A stretch of DNA of 64,000 nt from Desulfobacteraceae bacterium (GTDB lineage: Bacteria; Desulfobacterota; Desulfobacteria; Desulfobacterales; Desulfosalsimonadaceae): positions 56,132 through 120,131 of the forward strand of contig JAABTJ010000007.1 of NCBI GenBank assembly GCA_011389935.1, read 5' to 3'. The first letter of the stretch is position 1. Each line of letters opens with the position of its first letter. Shown one piece after another: positions 53,850-63,543 of the stretch. The notes under the pieces are model-generated. The model did no database searches and was not told the origin of the DNA. It was given only the letters and a program-made list of their open reading frames with translations. Both the position numbers and the translations under genes were made by a program.

Positions 53850-55142
53850 ATGACCCGGATCGAATTGGCCAGACAGGGGACCATCACGGACGATATGCAT
53901 GTTGTTGCCGCATCGGAAAACGTACCCGCCGAACAAATCAGACACCTGGTGGCACAAGGCAAACTCGTCATTCCGAAAAACAACAACCGGGATTTCCCTG
54001 CCCGGGGCATCGGCAAGGGCCTAAAAACAAAGGTCAATGCCAATATCGGCACCTCCATGAGCGACTGCAGCACGGAGGGGGAGATCAAAAAACTGGATGC
54101 CGCCATCCGCGCCGGCGCGGATGCCGTGATGGACCTCTCCACGGGGCCGGGACGGGAGGATGTCCTCGCGGCAATCCTTGCGCGATCCTCCGTGATGGTC
54201 GGCACGGTACCCCTGTACAATGCCGTATCCAGACGCATGGAAGCCGGCCAGGACCACGCCGCCCTCTCCGCGGAAGACATCTTCGGTGAAATTGAAGCCC
54301 AGGGGAAAGCCGGCGTGGACTTTATTACGGTTCACTGCGGCATCACGAAACACTCCCTTGCGGTGCTTACGGACTGCGGCAGGCTCATGGGCATCGTATC
54401 GAGGGGGGGCAGCCTGCTTGCAGAATGGATTGCCAAAAACCAGGCGGAAAACCCCCTGTACGAGGATTTTGACCGGCTGCTGGAAATCGCACGCACCTAT
54501 GACATGACGCTCTCCCTGGGAGACGGGCTCCGGCCGGGGACCATCTTCGACGCCGAAGACCGGGCGCAGGTATCGGAATTGATCCTCCTTGGCGATCTGA
54601 CCCGGCGGGCGGTCAAAGCGGGGGTCCAGGTCATGGTGGAAGGGCCCGGGCATGTGCCGCTGTCCATGATCGCAAACGACATAAAACAGCAGAAACGAAT
54701 CTGCAATGAAGCCCCCTATTATGTACTGGGTCCGCTTCCCACGGATGCGGCCGCCGGAAACGATCATATTGCAGGCGCCATCGGCGGAGCCATTGCAGCG
54801 GCAAACGGTGCGGATTTTCTCTGCTACGTGACCCCGGCCGAGCACCTGGCGCTCCCCGGAATCGAAGACGTTCGTGAAGGCGTCATTGCATCGAAAATCG
54901 CCGCGCACATCGGCGATCTTGAAAAAAATATCCCGTCCGCCTGGAACCGGGACCGGAAGATGTCTGAAGCCCGCAACCGCTTTGACTGGGAGACCATGCT
55001 GGATCAGGCGCTGGACCCGGAAAAGGCCCGCGGCATCCGCAGCCGCAGCAAGGACAAAAACCGGGATGTATGCAGCATGTGCGGCGACCTGTGCGCCCTT
55101 AAGACGTACGCCCGGGCCGTCGCCGAACACAAAACGGAATAA
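53850..55142 (+). CDS. thiC: Phosphomethylpyrimidine synthase ThiC
   Basis: This 430-residue radical SAM enzyme rearranges aminoimidazole ribotide into the thiamine pyrimidine. It shows KVNANIGTSMSDCSTEGEI, TVPLYNAV, SLGDGLRPGTIFDAEDRAQ and EGPGHVPLSMIANDIKQQK. The C-terminal cluster motif reads CSMCGDLC (C-x2-C-x3-C), one residue shorter than the C-x2-C-x4-C of E. coli. The ATG at 53850 follows GAGGA; the 25-residue upstream reading lacks support. It follows thi4 by 78 nt. Confidence 0.95.
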   Translation: MTRIELARQGTITDDMHVVAASENVPAEQIRHLVAQGKLVIPKNNNRDFPARGIGKGLKTKVNANIGTSMSDCSTEGEIKKLDAAIRAGADAVMDLSTGPGREDVLAAILARSSVMVGTVPLYNAVSRRMEAGQDHAALSAEDIFGEIEAQGKAGVDFITVHCGITKHSLAVLTDCGRLMGIVSRGGSLLAEWIAKNQAENPLYEDFDRLLEIARTYDMTLSLGDGLRPGTIFDAEDRAQVSELILLGDLTRRAVKAGVQVMVEGPGHVPLSMIANDIKQQKRICNEAPYYVLGPLPTDAAAGNDHIAGAIGGAIAAANGADFLCYVTPAEHLALPGIEDVREGVIASKIAAHIGDLEKNIPSAWNRDRKMSEARNRFDWETMLDQALDPEKARGIRSRSKDKNRDVCSMCGDLCALKTYARAVAEHKTE

Positions 55143-55162
55143 TTTTTACGGCTTCGCAAAGA

Positions 55163-55268
55163 GTAGGGGCACCCCTTGCGGGTGCCCGACCATGCGGGAG
55201 CACCCGCAAGGGGTGCCCAAAAGCCATCGTCGCTTCGGGAACAAGGCACCCGCAAGGGGTGCCCCTAC
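55163..55268. repeat. 106-bp palindromic repeat element
   Basis: The ends are perfect 24-bp inverted repeats (GTAGGGGCACCCCTTGCGGG plus TGCC on each strand). An extra internal copy of the GCACCCGCAAGGGGTGCCC half lies at 55199-55218. It fills most of the thiC-fumarase gap. Palindromes of the 'GTAGGGGC...' type occur in many bacteria, and this may act as a terminator or be a MITE remnant. Confidence 0.85.
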
Positions 55269-55372
55269 GGATGGATATCCGATATGAATACAGCGGTTTA
55301 TATTTGTAAAAATACCGCCGGAGCGGGATACCACGCCTTTTCCAAAGCCATCAACGTTACAAGGAGCCGCAA

Positions 55373-56980
55373 ATGGAGAATTTTTACTACCAACCGATGT
55401 TTCCCCTGGGTGAAGATGAGACGAAGTATCGGAAAATATCGGACCCGTTGGTCGGTTCCGGCAGTTTCAACGGAAAGCCGGTGCTGAGCGTGCCTGCCGA
55501 AGCGCTCTCCCTGCTTGCGGAGACCGCCTTCACCGACGTGGCCCACCTCTACCGGACAAGCCACCTTGCCCAGCTGGCCGCAATCCTGGACGATCCCGAG
55601 AGCGCTGAAAACGACCGGTACGTGGCCCTTGAAATGATCAAAAATGCCGTTATTTCTGCGGATTTTGTCTTTCCCATGTGCCAGGACACGGGAACCGCGA
55701 TCATAATGGGAAAAAAGGGGCAGCAGGTATGGACCGGCGGGGGGGATGAAGAAGCGCTCTCCCTTGGCGTATACAACGCGTACCGGAAAAATAACCTCCG
55801 ATACTCGCAGCAGGCCCCTGTTTCCATGTACGAGGAAAAAAACACCGGCTCCAACCTGCCCGCGCAGATCGAGCTGTATGCAACCGACGGGGATGCGTAT
55901 TCGTTTCTCTTTATCGCCAAGGGGGGCGGCTCCGCCAACAAGACATTTCTGTTTCAACAGACCAAGACGCTGCTCAACCCAAAAACGCTGGTCGCCTTTC
56001 TGGGCGAAAAAATGAAATCCCTGGGCACGGCCGCCTGCCCCCCCTACCACCTTGCCGTGGTAATCGGCGGCACCTCCGCCGAGTTGACCCTCAAAACCGT
56101 CAAACTGGCCTCGGCGGGCTACCTGGACAGCCTGCCGGAAACCGGCAATGAACACGGTCGGGCATTCAGGGACAAGAATCTCGAGCAGCAGCTTCTGGAG
56201 GCCTCCCGGAAACTTGGCATCGGCGCACAATTCGGGGGGAAATATTTCTGCCATGACATCCGGGTGATCCGCCTGCCGCGTCACGGCGCTTCCTGCCCTG
56301 TCGGCATCGGGGTGAGCTGCAGCGCGGACAGGAACATCAAGGGGAAAATCACAAAGGACGGGGTTTTTATCGAAGCCCTAAATACCGACCCCGCCCGTTT
56401 TCTACCAGCCCCTCCGGCAGTCGAGGCCGAGGCCGTATCCCTGGACCTGGACCGGCCCATGGATGACATCCGGGCCGAATTAACCCGTCACCCTGTGACA
56501 ACGAGGCTGCTGCTCAACGGAAAAATCGTGGTGGCAAGGGATATCGCCCATGCCAGGATACTGGAGCAGCTGGAAAAAAGCGGGGAGCTGCCATGGTACG
56601 TAAAAGAGCATATCCTCTATTACGCCGGGCCCGCCAAGACGCCGGAAGGGTATCCATCAGGTGCTTTTGGCCCCACCACGGCGGCCCGGATGGACCCGTA
56701 TGTGCCGATTTTTATGAAGCACGGCGGATCGCTGGTCACCCTGGCAAAAGGAAACCGCTCCCGCAATGTGACCGATGCCTGCAAAACCTACGGCGGCTTC
56801 TACCTGGGATCCATCGGCGGGCCGGCCGCCCGCCTGGGAAAGGAATGCATCACTGACGTCGAAGTCATCGATTTCCCGGAGCTGGGCATGGAATCCGTCT
56901 TCATGATCACGGTGAAGGATTTCCCCGCATTTATCATCGTGGATGACAAGGGGAATGACTTTTTTGAAAAAATCCTGTAA
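55373..56980 (+). CDS. fumA: Fumarate hydratase, class I (iron-sulfur type)
   Basis: This 535-residue enzyme interconverts fumarate and malate with a [4Fe-4S] cluster. Cysteine sites fit the family: [30 protein letters not shown] and [13 protein letters not shown]. The C-terminal beta domain ([40 protein letters not shown]) is fused as in FumA/FumB. AAGGAG precedes the ATG. It stands alone; class I fumarases suit strict anaerobes because the cluster is oxygen-sensitive. Confidence 0.94.
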   Translation: MENFYYQPMFPLGEDETKYRKISDPLVGSGSFNGKPVLSVPAEALSLLAETAFTDVAHLYRTSHLAQLAAILDDPESAENDRYVALEMIKNAVISADFVFPMCQDTGTAIIMGKKGQQVWTGGGDEEALSLGVYNAYRKNNLRYSQQAPVSMYEEKNTGSNLPAQIELYATDGDAYSFLFIAKGGGSANKTFLFQQTKTLLNPKTLVAFLGEKMKSLGTAACPPYHLAVVIGGTSAELTLKTVKLASAGYLDSLPETGNEHGRAFRDKNLEQQLLEASRKLGIGAQFGGKYFCHDIRVIRLPRHGASCPVGIGVSCSADRNIKGKITKDGVFIEALNTDPARFLPAPPAVEAEAVSLDLDRPMDDIRAELTRHPVTTRLLLNGKIVVARDIAHARILEQLEKSGELPWYVKEHILYYAGPAKTPEGYPSGAFGPTTAARMDPYVPIFMKHGGSLVTLAKGNRSRNVTDACKTYGGFYLGSIGGPAARLGKECITDVEVIDFPELGMESVFMITVKDFPAFIIVDDKGNDFFEKIL

Positions 56981-56995
56981 CCGATACATACGCAA

Positions 56996-57025
56996 AAGCC
57001 CCCGGGAAAAAATTCCAGGGGGCTT
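56996..57025. terminator. Terminator between fumarase and rubrerythrin genes
   Basis: AAGCCCCC and GGGGGCTT, with inner GGAA/TTCC pairs, form a strong stem between two converging genes. A T4 run follows only in the minus direction, so it best serves the rubrerythrin gene. Confidence 0.7.
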
Positions 57026-57059
57026 GCCGATACTGCGCGCGCTTTTCCGGCACGCTGGA

Positions 57060-57557
57060 TCAGTCGATTTTCTCAAACGCCTTTGCAGCGGAGCCGCAGA
57101 CCGGGCATTTGTCGGGTGCTTCATCCGCCACCGTATAGCCGCACACACCGCAGACATAATAGCCGTCCACCGGATCCGGCGAATCGATATTGTCTAAGGC
57201 CTTCTGGTACAGGTTTGCATGAATTTTTTCCACTTCGTTGGCATAGGTGAAGCTGCGCAGCGCCTCCTTTTCCTCTTCGGCCCGGGCGTCCTCGATCATT
57301 TCCGGATACATGGAGGTAAACTCGTGGGTCTCCCCGGAGATGGCATCCTTCAGGTTTTCCGCCGTCTTGCCGATGCCCCCGGCAACGCGGAGATGGGCGT
57401 GGGCATGCACGGTTTCCGCTGCAGCGGCCGCCCTGAAAAGCTTTGCAATCTCCTTATGCCCTTCCTTGTCCGCCTGCTTGGCATATGCCAGGTACTTGCG
57501 GTTGGCCTGGGATTCTCCGGCAAAGGCTTCCAGTAAATGTTTGTTTGTCTTTCCCAT
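57060..57557 (-). CDS. rbr: Rubrerythrin
   Basis: This 165-residue NADH peroxidase-type protein protects anaerobes from hydrogen peroxide. The N-terminal diiron four-helix domain has two ExxH-type ligand sets (AGESQANRKYLAYAKQA; AEEEKEALRSFTYANEVEK) and the C-terminal rubredoxin domain has VCGVCGYTV and CPVCGS. GGAGA lies 8 nt before the ATG. It is a single-gene unit. Confidence 0.96.
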   Translation of the reverse strand: MGKTNKHLLEAFAGESQANRKYLAYAKQADKEGHKEIAKLFRAAAAAETVHAHAHLRVAGGIGKTAENLKDAISGETHEFTSMYPEMIEDARAEEEKEALRSFTYANEVEKIHANLYQKALDNIDSPDPVDGYYVCGVCGYTVADEAPDKCPVCGSAAKAFEKID

Positions 57558-57725
57558 AACTGTTTCTCCTTACAGTAAATGTTGATATTGTCAAAACCGC
57601 CTTTCATTTTTTTCAAAAGGGGGATAGAAAGCAGGCTTGTTTGTTACCGTCGTGTTATGCTAATAACGAATTCGCATTTACAGGAAACACCCCATATCCT
57701 CATTTGACCTGCAAAGGAATTTTTC

Positions 57726-58118
57726 ATGACCGCAGAAAAACTGGCCGTCAACCCTTTAAAAAAAGTCATCGTAACGATATCCGCCGGCCACAGGCCGGCC
57801 GGAAAAGAAATTTTGAACGCAAATACCATTGAATTCATATTCGGGCTTGGCAAGGAAGGCCTGACGCCCCTGGAGAGAAGCCTGGCGGGGAAGAAGCCCG
57901 GCGACTCCGTAACTATACAGATTGACCGCTCAGCGGTTCCCGAATTTTTCGGGCACGTTCTGATATGCACCCAAATGCTGAAAAGCAGTCTGAGCAGCTT
58001 CTACATGAATGTAAAAATCCGCAGCGTTGAAAACGCATCCCCCCGCGAGGTGATCCAGGCCATGGCCCGGATCACTTCCTGCGGGGATGGTTGCTCCTGC
58101 GGATGCCAGTGCGATTAA
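57726..58118 (+). CDS. FKBP-type peptidyl-prolyl isomerase-like protein with cysteine-rich tail
   Basis: This 130-residue protein has the FKBP/SlyD core pattern ([30 protein letters not shown]) and ends in [12 protein letters not shown], five cysteines in twelve residues, reminiscent of metal-binding SlyD tails. It may bind nickel, zinc or iron, but that is inference. It starts at an ATG without a strong ribosome site, and a near-palindrome (TCGTGTTATGCTAATAACGA) lies upstream at about 57651. Its last 4 nt overlap the converging gene at 58115. Confidence 0.78.
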   Translation: MTAEKLAVNPLKKVIVTISAGHRPAGKEILNANTIEFIFGLGKEGLTPLERSLAGKKPGDSVTIQIDRSAVPEFFGHVLICTQMLKSSLSSFYMNVKIRSVENASPREVIQAMARITSCGDGCSCGCQCD

Positions 58119-58804
58119 TCCTTAAAAACAAACTTTCCCCCGATAAAGCCGGCCACTCCGGTTGCACCGAACATGATCAGGTTTAAAAGGAGAAAACTGC
58201 CGCGTCTGGCTGCACCCGAGTAAATGACATCCGGGTTGATGAAAAACCAGATGACAATCAACAGGGAGGATACAGCGACAACGGCTGCAGCCGCAATCTT
58301 TGCCATGAACATGGTTGTTTTTGCCCCCTTGTATTTGCGCTGCCATTCATTATATCCGCTATACAGGACCACGGGCATGGAAAGAACCACCATAAAGGCA
58401 AAATAAAAAGCCGCCCAGGCAAGGGCTTCCGTGCCGAGGACAGCGCCTATGAACATGAACAAAACGACAATGGGCAACACCCCGTTGGGCACATGAACCG
58501 TCATGGGATGGGCGTGGTGAACAATAAGCTGCTCATCAACAAAATTCCTGAATCCGGAACTGCCGGCGGACGCCTTCGGGGCGGCGGATGAGGACGGCGG
58601 CGGGTTTTTGGATTTCTGGTCGGCTTTCGCCTGCCCCGATCCATTTGCCTTTGAATTTTGCTTTTGCTTCTCTTCATACTGCTTTGCTTCTTCCGGGCTT
58701 ATTTCGACAAACTTGCTCTTATCCGCACCGCAAACCGGGCATTTCTCCGGAGGGCTCTCCCCCGTATGGATATAATTGCAAACAGTGCATCTCCACTTTT
58801 TCAT
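58115..58804 (-). CDS. Rubredoxin-like domain fused to a membrane domain
   Basis: This 229-residue protein starts with a rubredoxin-type iron site ([20 protein letters not shown], then VCG). A Lys/Pro/Ser-rich linker follows (about 45-85), then about four membrane helices with a [20 protein letters not shown] segment, resembling DUF2231-type membrane proteins with histidines that could bind heme. It could pass electrons to a membrane partner. No operon partner is seen; it converges on the FKBP gene. Confidence 0.8.
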   Translation of the reverse strand: MKKWRCTVCNYIHTGESPPEKCPVCGADKSKFVEISPEEAKQYEEKQKQNSKANGSGQAKADQKSKNPPPSSSAAPKASAGSSGFRNFVDEQLIVHHAHPMTVHVPNGVLPIVVLFMFIGAVLGTEALAWAAFYFAFMVVLSMPVVLYSGYNEWQRKYKGAKTTMFMAKIAAAAVVAVSSLLIVIWFFINPDVIYSGAARRGSFLLLNLIMFGATGVAGFIGGKFVFKD

Positions 58805-58953
58805 CCTTTTTCTCCTTTTTCAGATCTTTTAGGCCGATTCATGTTGTTGCCGGTTCCACGATAACGATACTATAAAATGTCATGGAAACAAAATACGTAT
58901 ATTTACGACCGGATGCAAATGTATTATTAAAAACCCTGCCGCAATCCTTTTCC

Positions 58954-58984
58954 TTGACAGGTCATCGCCTATAAATAATATTAT
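58954..58984 (+). promoter_or_regulatory. Promoter candidate for PPi-dependent phosphofructokinase
   Basis: TTGACA (58954-58959) is followed by A/T-rich sequence; TATTAT (58979-58984) fits but at 19-nt spacing, and ATATTA fits at 18 nt. Confidence 0.35.
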
Positions 58985-59067
58985 TCTTATAGATGAAAAT
59001 AATCCTGGCTGCGTTTTCGCAAAAACCCTGCACTCCTTCGATTCACGAAAATTGCGCGGGAGGAAAA

Positions 59068-61197
59068 ATGGACGATAAAAAAGGATTTACGAAGAAAAAT
59101 ACAATGAATGATTTTTTGAGACAAGAAGATATAGAACGGGCAACCAGCGATGCAAGCTGCGCCCTGCAGGAACGCCTTTCCTTTACGCCGCCGATCTGCG
59201 ATGTATTCAAAGCGCCTTATTGCCGCCTTGAAGACGTGGACAGATATGCGTTCCATCTCCACCCGGAAGCAAAAAAGGAGCTACCGGATATTATAAACAA
59301 TGTTGTCCATCGGGTTGCGAAAAATGAGGATCCCTCCGAGACCGACAAGGAGAAACACCGCAAACAGAGAAATGTCGGGATCGTTTTTTCAGGCGGCCCC
59401 GCCCCCGGCGGCCACAATGTCATTGCCGGCCTTTACGACGCCATGACAAGCGCCAATACAGACAGCCGGATTTTCGGCTTTCTCATGGGGCCCGACGGGA
59501 TTCTCGAAAAAAATTACATTGAAATCACCGGCGACCTCGTGGATTCGCACAGAAATCTGGGGGGATTCGGCATGATCAAAACGGGCCGGACCAAGATCGA
59601 CTCCGGCGAAAAGATGAAAAAGGCCAGAAGTACGATCCTGGAGCTCGAACTCGACGCCCTCGTGATCGTGGGAGGGGATGATTCAAACACCAATGCCGCT
59701 TTTCTCGCCCAGGAACTCCGCAGTGACGGCGTCCAGGTGATCGGCGTCCCCAAGACCATTGACGGCGACATCCAGGTGCGGGATGTCAACAACAATTCCA
59801 TATGTGCGGTTTCCTTCGGTTTTCACACGGCGGCACGGGCGTTCGCCCACAATATCAACAACCTTTGCTCGGACTGCAGCTCGGACGTCAAGTACTGGCA
59901 CATATGCAAGGTCATGGGGCGGGTGGCTTCGCACCTCGCCCTTGAAGTAGCGCTCCAGGTGCATCCGAACATCACCCTGATCGGGGAGGAGCTCGCAGAT
60001 TTTATCGACGAGGAGCGCATCAAAAAAGCCGAAGAGGAAGGAACCATCGACTATACCGCATACGGCATGACGCTGCGGCAGGTATCCCGCCTGATATGCG
60101 ACGGCATCGTCCGCCGGGCCGCGGTCGGAAAAAATTACGGCGTCATCGTGATTCCCGAAGGTCTCCTCGAGTTCATCAACGAAATCCAGGTGTTTATCAT
60201 CAAGCTCAATACCATCATCGCCGACTACAATTCTACCCATGACATGGACTTCAACAGCCATTTCCCCACCTTGAAGGACAAACTCGAGTATCTGCGCCAG
60301 TTGGCCCGCATGTCGCGGGAAAATCATACGTTTTCCATATGGAATACCCGTGATGACGACCTTTTCAACGTACTGCCGCCATTTTTCCAGGAAGGACTCT
60401 TAACCGAGCGCGACAGCCACGGCAACTTCCAGTTTTCACAGATGGAAACCGACCGCGTTGTCATGGGGCTCGTGGAGGACTATCTCAAAAGGCTGGCCGA
60501 CCGGGGCGTTTACAAAAACGGCATAAAGGTGGGCAGCTACCGCCAGACCATGGACGAAAGGGGTTTGGATCCGGATGTCTACGGCAGCGCCTTGTTCAAA
60601 AATTATGATACAAACGACGATTTCCTGATGGTAAAAGAATCCATCGTCTCGATCAAAACCCTCAAGCAGACCCTTGTCAAGGCGGAGCTGCTTTCCGACA
60701 GCGAAGCCGTCCCATCCCCCGTGGAAGCCATTTACAAGCAGTCGGTGCCGAAATTCAAGACCCAGTATCATTTTTACGGCTACGACGGTCGGGGGAACGA
60801 CCCTACATGGTTTGACTGCACCTATACCTACAACCTCGGGATGACCGCATTCGCCCTGATTGTCAACGGCGCCACCGGCCAGATGGCCGCCATCAACAAC
60901 CTGGAGAAGGACTTCCAGAACTGGGAACCCATCGGGCTCCCCATCGGCTCCCTGATGCACCTGGAAGAGCGCAAGAGCAAACTTGCCCTGGTCATGGAAC
61001 GCGCCCTTGTGGATATCGACTCGCCGGCATTCAAGGTGTTTGCGGCAAAGCGGGACAAATGGCTCGCCGCCACCCCCGGGGATGACTGCTACCGGAGGCC
61101 CGGCCCGATCCGCTATTCCGGAGAAAGCGAAGATGCCCGGCCCATCACGCTGATTTTAAACGATCTGGGCAGCAGTTTTTTCAAAAACACGCCATGA
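59068..61197 (+). CDS. pfp: Pyrophosphate-dependent 6-phosphofructokinase (long form)
   Basis: This 709-residue enzyme converts fructose-6-phosphate and pyrophosphate to fructose-1,6-bisphosphate and phosphate, reversibly. Motifs are IVFSGGPAPGGHNVI, IVGGDDSNTNAA (the Asp following GGD marks PPi use), GVPKTIDGDIQV and CKVMGRVASHLALEVA. The length fits the long group II (plant-type) class. The ATG at 59068 follows GGGAGG; an upstream ATG at 58993 adds 25 residues. Reversibility suits a cell that builds sugars from acetyl-CoA. Confidence 0.92.
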   Translation: MDDKKGFTKKNTMNDFLRQEDIERATSDASCALQERLSFTPPICDVFKAPYCRLEDVDRYAFHLHPEAKKELPDIINNVVHRVAKNEDPSETDKEKHRKQRNVGIVFSGGPAPGGHNVIAGLYDAMTSANTDSRIFGFLMGPDGILEKNYIEITGDLVDSHRNLGGFGMIKTGRTKIDSGEKMKKARSTILELELDALVIVGGDDSNTNAAFLAQELRSDGVQVIGVPKTIDGDIQVRDVNNNSICAVSFGFHTAARAFAHNINNLCSDCSSDVKYWHICKVMGRVASHLALEVALQVHPNITLIGEELADFIDEERIKKAEEEGTIDYTAYGMTLRQVSRLICDGIVRRAAVGKNYGVIVIPEGLLEFINEIQVFIIKLNTIIADYNSTHDMDFNSHFPTLKDKLEYLRQLARMSRENHTFSIWNTRDDDLFNVLPPFFQEGLLTERDSHGNFQFSQMETDRVVMGLVEDYLKRLADRGVYKNGIKVGSYRQTMDERGLDPDVYGSALFKNYDTNDDFLMVKESIVSIKTLKQTLVKAELLSDSEAVPSPVEAIYKQSVPKFKTQYHFYGYDGRGNDPTWFDCTYTYNLGMTAFALIVNGATGQMAAINNLEKDFQNWEPIGLPIGSLMHLEERKSKLALVMERALVDIDSPAFKVFAAKRDKWLAATPGDDCYRRPGPIRYSGESEDARPITLILNDLGSSFFKNTP

Positions 61198-61216
61198 AAG
61201 CATTTACCCCTAAAAA

Positions 61217-61879
61217 TCATTGCCCGGAGGATGGGCTCCTATAAACTTTTTCCCAATCTTCGACGCTTTCAGGTTCTTCCACATCCTCCCATCCCGTGAT
61301 CATCGCCTTTAAATGAGCAGATACGGTTGCACCGGTGGTCGTCATGTACACATGGACGATCAGAAAAATCAGGATGGCAAAGGCCGCTGCCATGTGAACA
61401 AGCGCCACGGCGCCCAGGGGAATGAAATCAAGCCCCCAGGCGGACCAGGAATTATAGCTCCAGTAGAGAAAACCGGTAATCATCTGTACCGGCAGCATAA
61501 CGGCTGCCAGGGTCAGGTAGGTTAAACGCTGCAGCGGATTGTGCTTGGCTTTTTTGCTCTTTGGCACCGGGTGCGGCTCCCCCTGAAATATCCCGTAGCC
61601 GTAGTAGCGCATCACGATGAACATTTTCCGGGTCGTCGGAATATACTGCTTCCACTCGCCGGTGGTAAACAGCCAGAAGACAAAGAAAAAAAACGTAATC
61701 AGCCAGGTAATACCGGCAAAATTATGGATTTCGACGGCCCGTTCGAACCCGAGCAGGACAAACTCGCCGTGGACCTCGAGGCCGGTCACCATGAGGATGA
61801 CAATCATCACCATTTGAAACCAATGCCAGAACCGTTCGTATCGGGTATACAGGTAGATGCGCGGGGATTGGTCTTTCAT
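61217..61879 (-). CDS. Membrane cytochrome b (formate dehydrogenase gamma/cytochrome b561-like)
   Basis: This 220-residue di-heme cytochrome b-type protein has four to five membrane helices with His ligands in RYERFWHWFQMVMIVIL, LVHMAAAFAILIFLIVHVYM and EIHNFAGITWLI. It would link the periplasmic octaheme cytochrome to the quinone pool. The ATG at 61879 follows AAGGAGG; the longer reading to 62071 overlaps the octaheme gene. It lies 2 nt after that gene, so translation is coupled. Confidence 0.88.
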   Translation of the reverse strand: MKDQSPRIYLYTRYERFWHWFQMVMIVILMVTGLEVHGEFVLLGFERAVEIHNFAGITWLITFFFFVFWLFTTGEWKQYIPTTRKMFIVMRYYGYGIFQGEPHPVPKSKKAKHNPLQRLTYLTLAAVMLPVQMITGFLYWSYNSWSAWGLDFIPLGAVALVHMAAAFAILIFLIVHVYMTTTGATVSAHLKAMITGWEDVEEPESVEDWEKVYRSPSSGQ

Positions 61880-61881
61880 GA

Positions 61882-63501
61882 TTATTCCTCCTTCTTCCTG
61901 CCGTTTCTTCTGCTGCTCATGACGATCCTGCCAAGGGCATGCAAACAGACGCCTGCAAGCGCGGCCAGTGCAGCACCCCAGGCGGCAAAATCCAATAACG
62001 GAAAATTGTCCCGCCCCGGCATGTAAAAACCGCCCAGACTGGCGAGCCGGCCGGTATCCCGACGATGGCATTCATTGCAGGAAAGGGCGTCTTCTATGGG
62101 TGCAACCATGTGCGTGGTCGGAAAGACATAGCTGGTTTCCACAAATCCCATTTTACCGGAATACGGCAGATCCATTAATTCCATCCCCCTTCTGTTGGCG
62201 TCCTGCCAGTCGAAGGTTTTCCAGAACCCGCCGCTTTGCTTGGAGAGAAGCGGGGTGATCAGTCGGCTTTCCACCCTGTCGTAGGGCTGCTTGCCGCGGT
62301 GAAGCTTAAAGGGGGATATGCGGGACTCCGTGTCCTCCCGGCTGCCGACCGGCTCGCTCACCGCGACGACCCCCGACGGATCGATGACGTCCTTGGCGGT
62401 AATGGCCTTAATCGAGCCGTTATACCAGAAGTATTCGGGTGTCACGTTCTTTTCCCAGGTCCAATCCCCCTTGATCGACTTATAGGTCGGCCGGCCGTAT
62501 TCGCCTTTTTCCTGGTAGGGGTTGCCGTCTTTTAATTTGCCGGCCGTGGACCAGTCCCAGGACATCTGGGTGGCATGCGCCCGGGCGAATTCGGGAATAT
62601 GGCAGCTTTGGCAGGCCACCTTATCGGTATGGTCGTTCAATTTGGCCTCTGTGTGGGGCGTTGCCGTATGGCAGGATTCACAGGAAATTTTCGGGGCCAG
62701 GTCGTCTTCCACCAAGCTTTTCCGTTCAGCCACCGCCGGTGTGGAATACACCCGTCCGGAAACCTGGTGTTCCTGCGTGGTGTGACATCGGGTGCAGGAA
62801 AAGTCAGCCCCGTCCACGCCCATGTGCACATCCAGGTTTCGTTTGGGGTTGATCAGCGATGCATCGAGATCCCCGTGCTTTACCCCTTCGCCGCCGCCCC
62901 CGTTGAAATGACAGCTGCCGCAGTTCTGCCGGGTGGGCATGCCGACGTCGACCACGGCCTTTTGAATGTCGGTTTGAATCTCGTCGACAATCTCCGTATC
63001 GCCCATCTCCTGAAAGAAGGCGTAATCCTTGAACTGGGCTGCCCAATCCATGTCTTTCTGGCCGTGGCATTTCAGGCAGTTGACCCCGTCTTCCTTGCCT
63101 TCCCAACCGATGTGGCAACTGGTGCAGGATTGATCATTCATTTTGTTGGTGGAGATGCAAAATGTATTGACCGAGTAGCCGGCCTTGCCAACCACGTCGC
63201 CGTCATCATAAGGCGACAGCCAGGACCAGTGAATCGTATGGAAGAGCTGATCATCCGCTTTGGAATGGCACGACAGGCACGCGTCGGTAATCTCCTGGCC
63301 GCTTTGGAATGATTTCTTCAATGCCTCCATTTCCGAGTGATCCGCGGTGGTCCAGTCCCCTGACATGATGCCCGCCTGTTTAGCCATGGTCCGGCCGGGT
63401 GCAGGCTCCTTGTCTGCCAGAGAAGCCGTGGCGGACAAAAATACGGCGCCACATGTAAACAGGGCCAGCAGGCTCATGATAATGATTTTTCTGGTTTGCA
63501 A
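61882..63501 (-). CDS. Membrane-anchored octaheme c-type cytochrome (tetrathionate reductase-like family)
   Basis: This 539-residue cytochrome has a signal peptide (IIIMSLLALFTCGAVFLSA) and eight CxxCH sites: CLSCH, CTSCH, CLKCH, CGSCH, CTRCH, CESCH, CQSCH and CNECH. The NTFCISTNKMNDQSCTSCH segment fits the Shewanella octaheme tetrathionate reductase (OTR) family, which can reduce tetrathionate, nitrite and hydroxylamine in vitro. A C-terminal membrane helix (about 503-525) anchors it. The start is TTG at 63501, 7 nt after AGGAGG. It is part of an operon with a cytochrome b and a monoheme cytochrome. Substrate unknown. Confidence 0.88.
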   Translation of the reverse strand: MQTRKIIIMSLLALFTCGAVFLSATASLADKEPAPGRTMAKQAGIMSGDWTTADHSEMEALKKSFQSGQEITDACLSCHSKADDQLFHTIHWSWLSPYDDGDVVGKAGYSVNTFCISTNKMNDQSCTSCHIGWEGKEDGVNCLKCHGQKDMDWAAQFKDYAFFQEMGDTEIVDEIQTDIQKAVVDVGMPTRQNCGSCHFNGGGGEGVKHGDLDASLINPKRNLDVHMGVDGADFSCTRCHTTQEHQVSGRVYSTPAVAERKSLVEDDLAPKISCESCHTATPHTEAKLNDHTDKVACQSCHIPEFARAHATQMSWDWSTAGKLKDGNPYQEKGEYGRPTYKSIKGDWTWEKNVTPEYFWYNGSIKAITAKDVIDPSGVVAVSEPVGSREDTESRISPFKLHRGKQPYDRVESRLITPLLSKQSGGFWKTFDWQDANRRGMELMDLPYSGKMGFVETSYVFPTTHMVAPIEDALSCNECHRRDTGRLASLGGFYMPGRDNFPLLDFAAWGAALAALAGVCLHALGRIVMSSRRNGRKKEE

Positions 63502-63543
63502 AGCAACGCCTCCTGAAAAATTGAAATTACCGGAAAATATTTT

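Noticed and set aside
55163..55268. CRISPR-like spaced repeats
   Set aside because: Only three half-sites in mixed orientation without regular spacers; it is a palindromic element. No other array was seen in the window.
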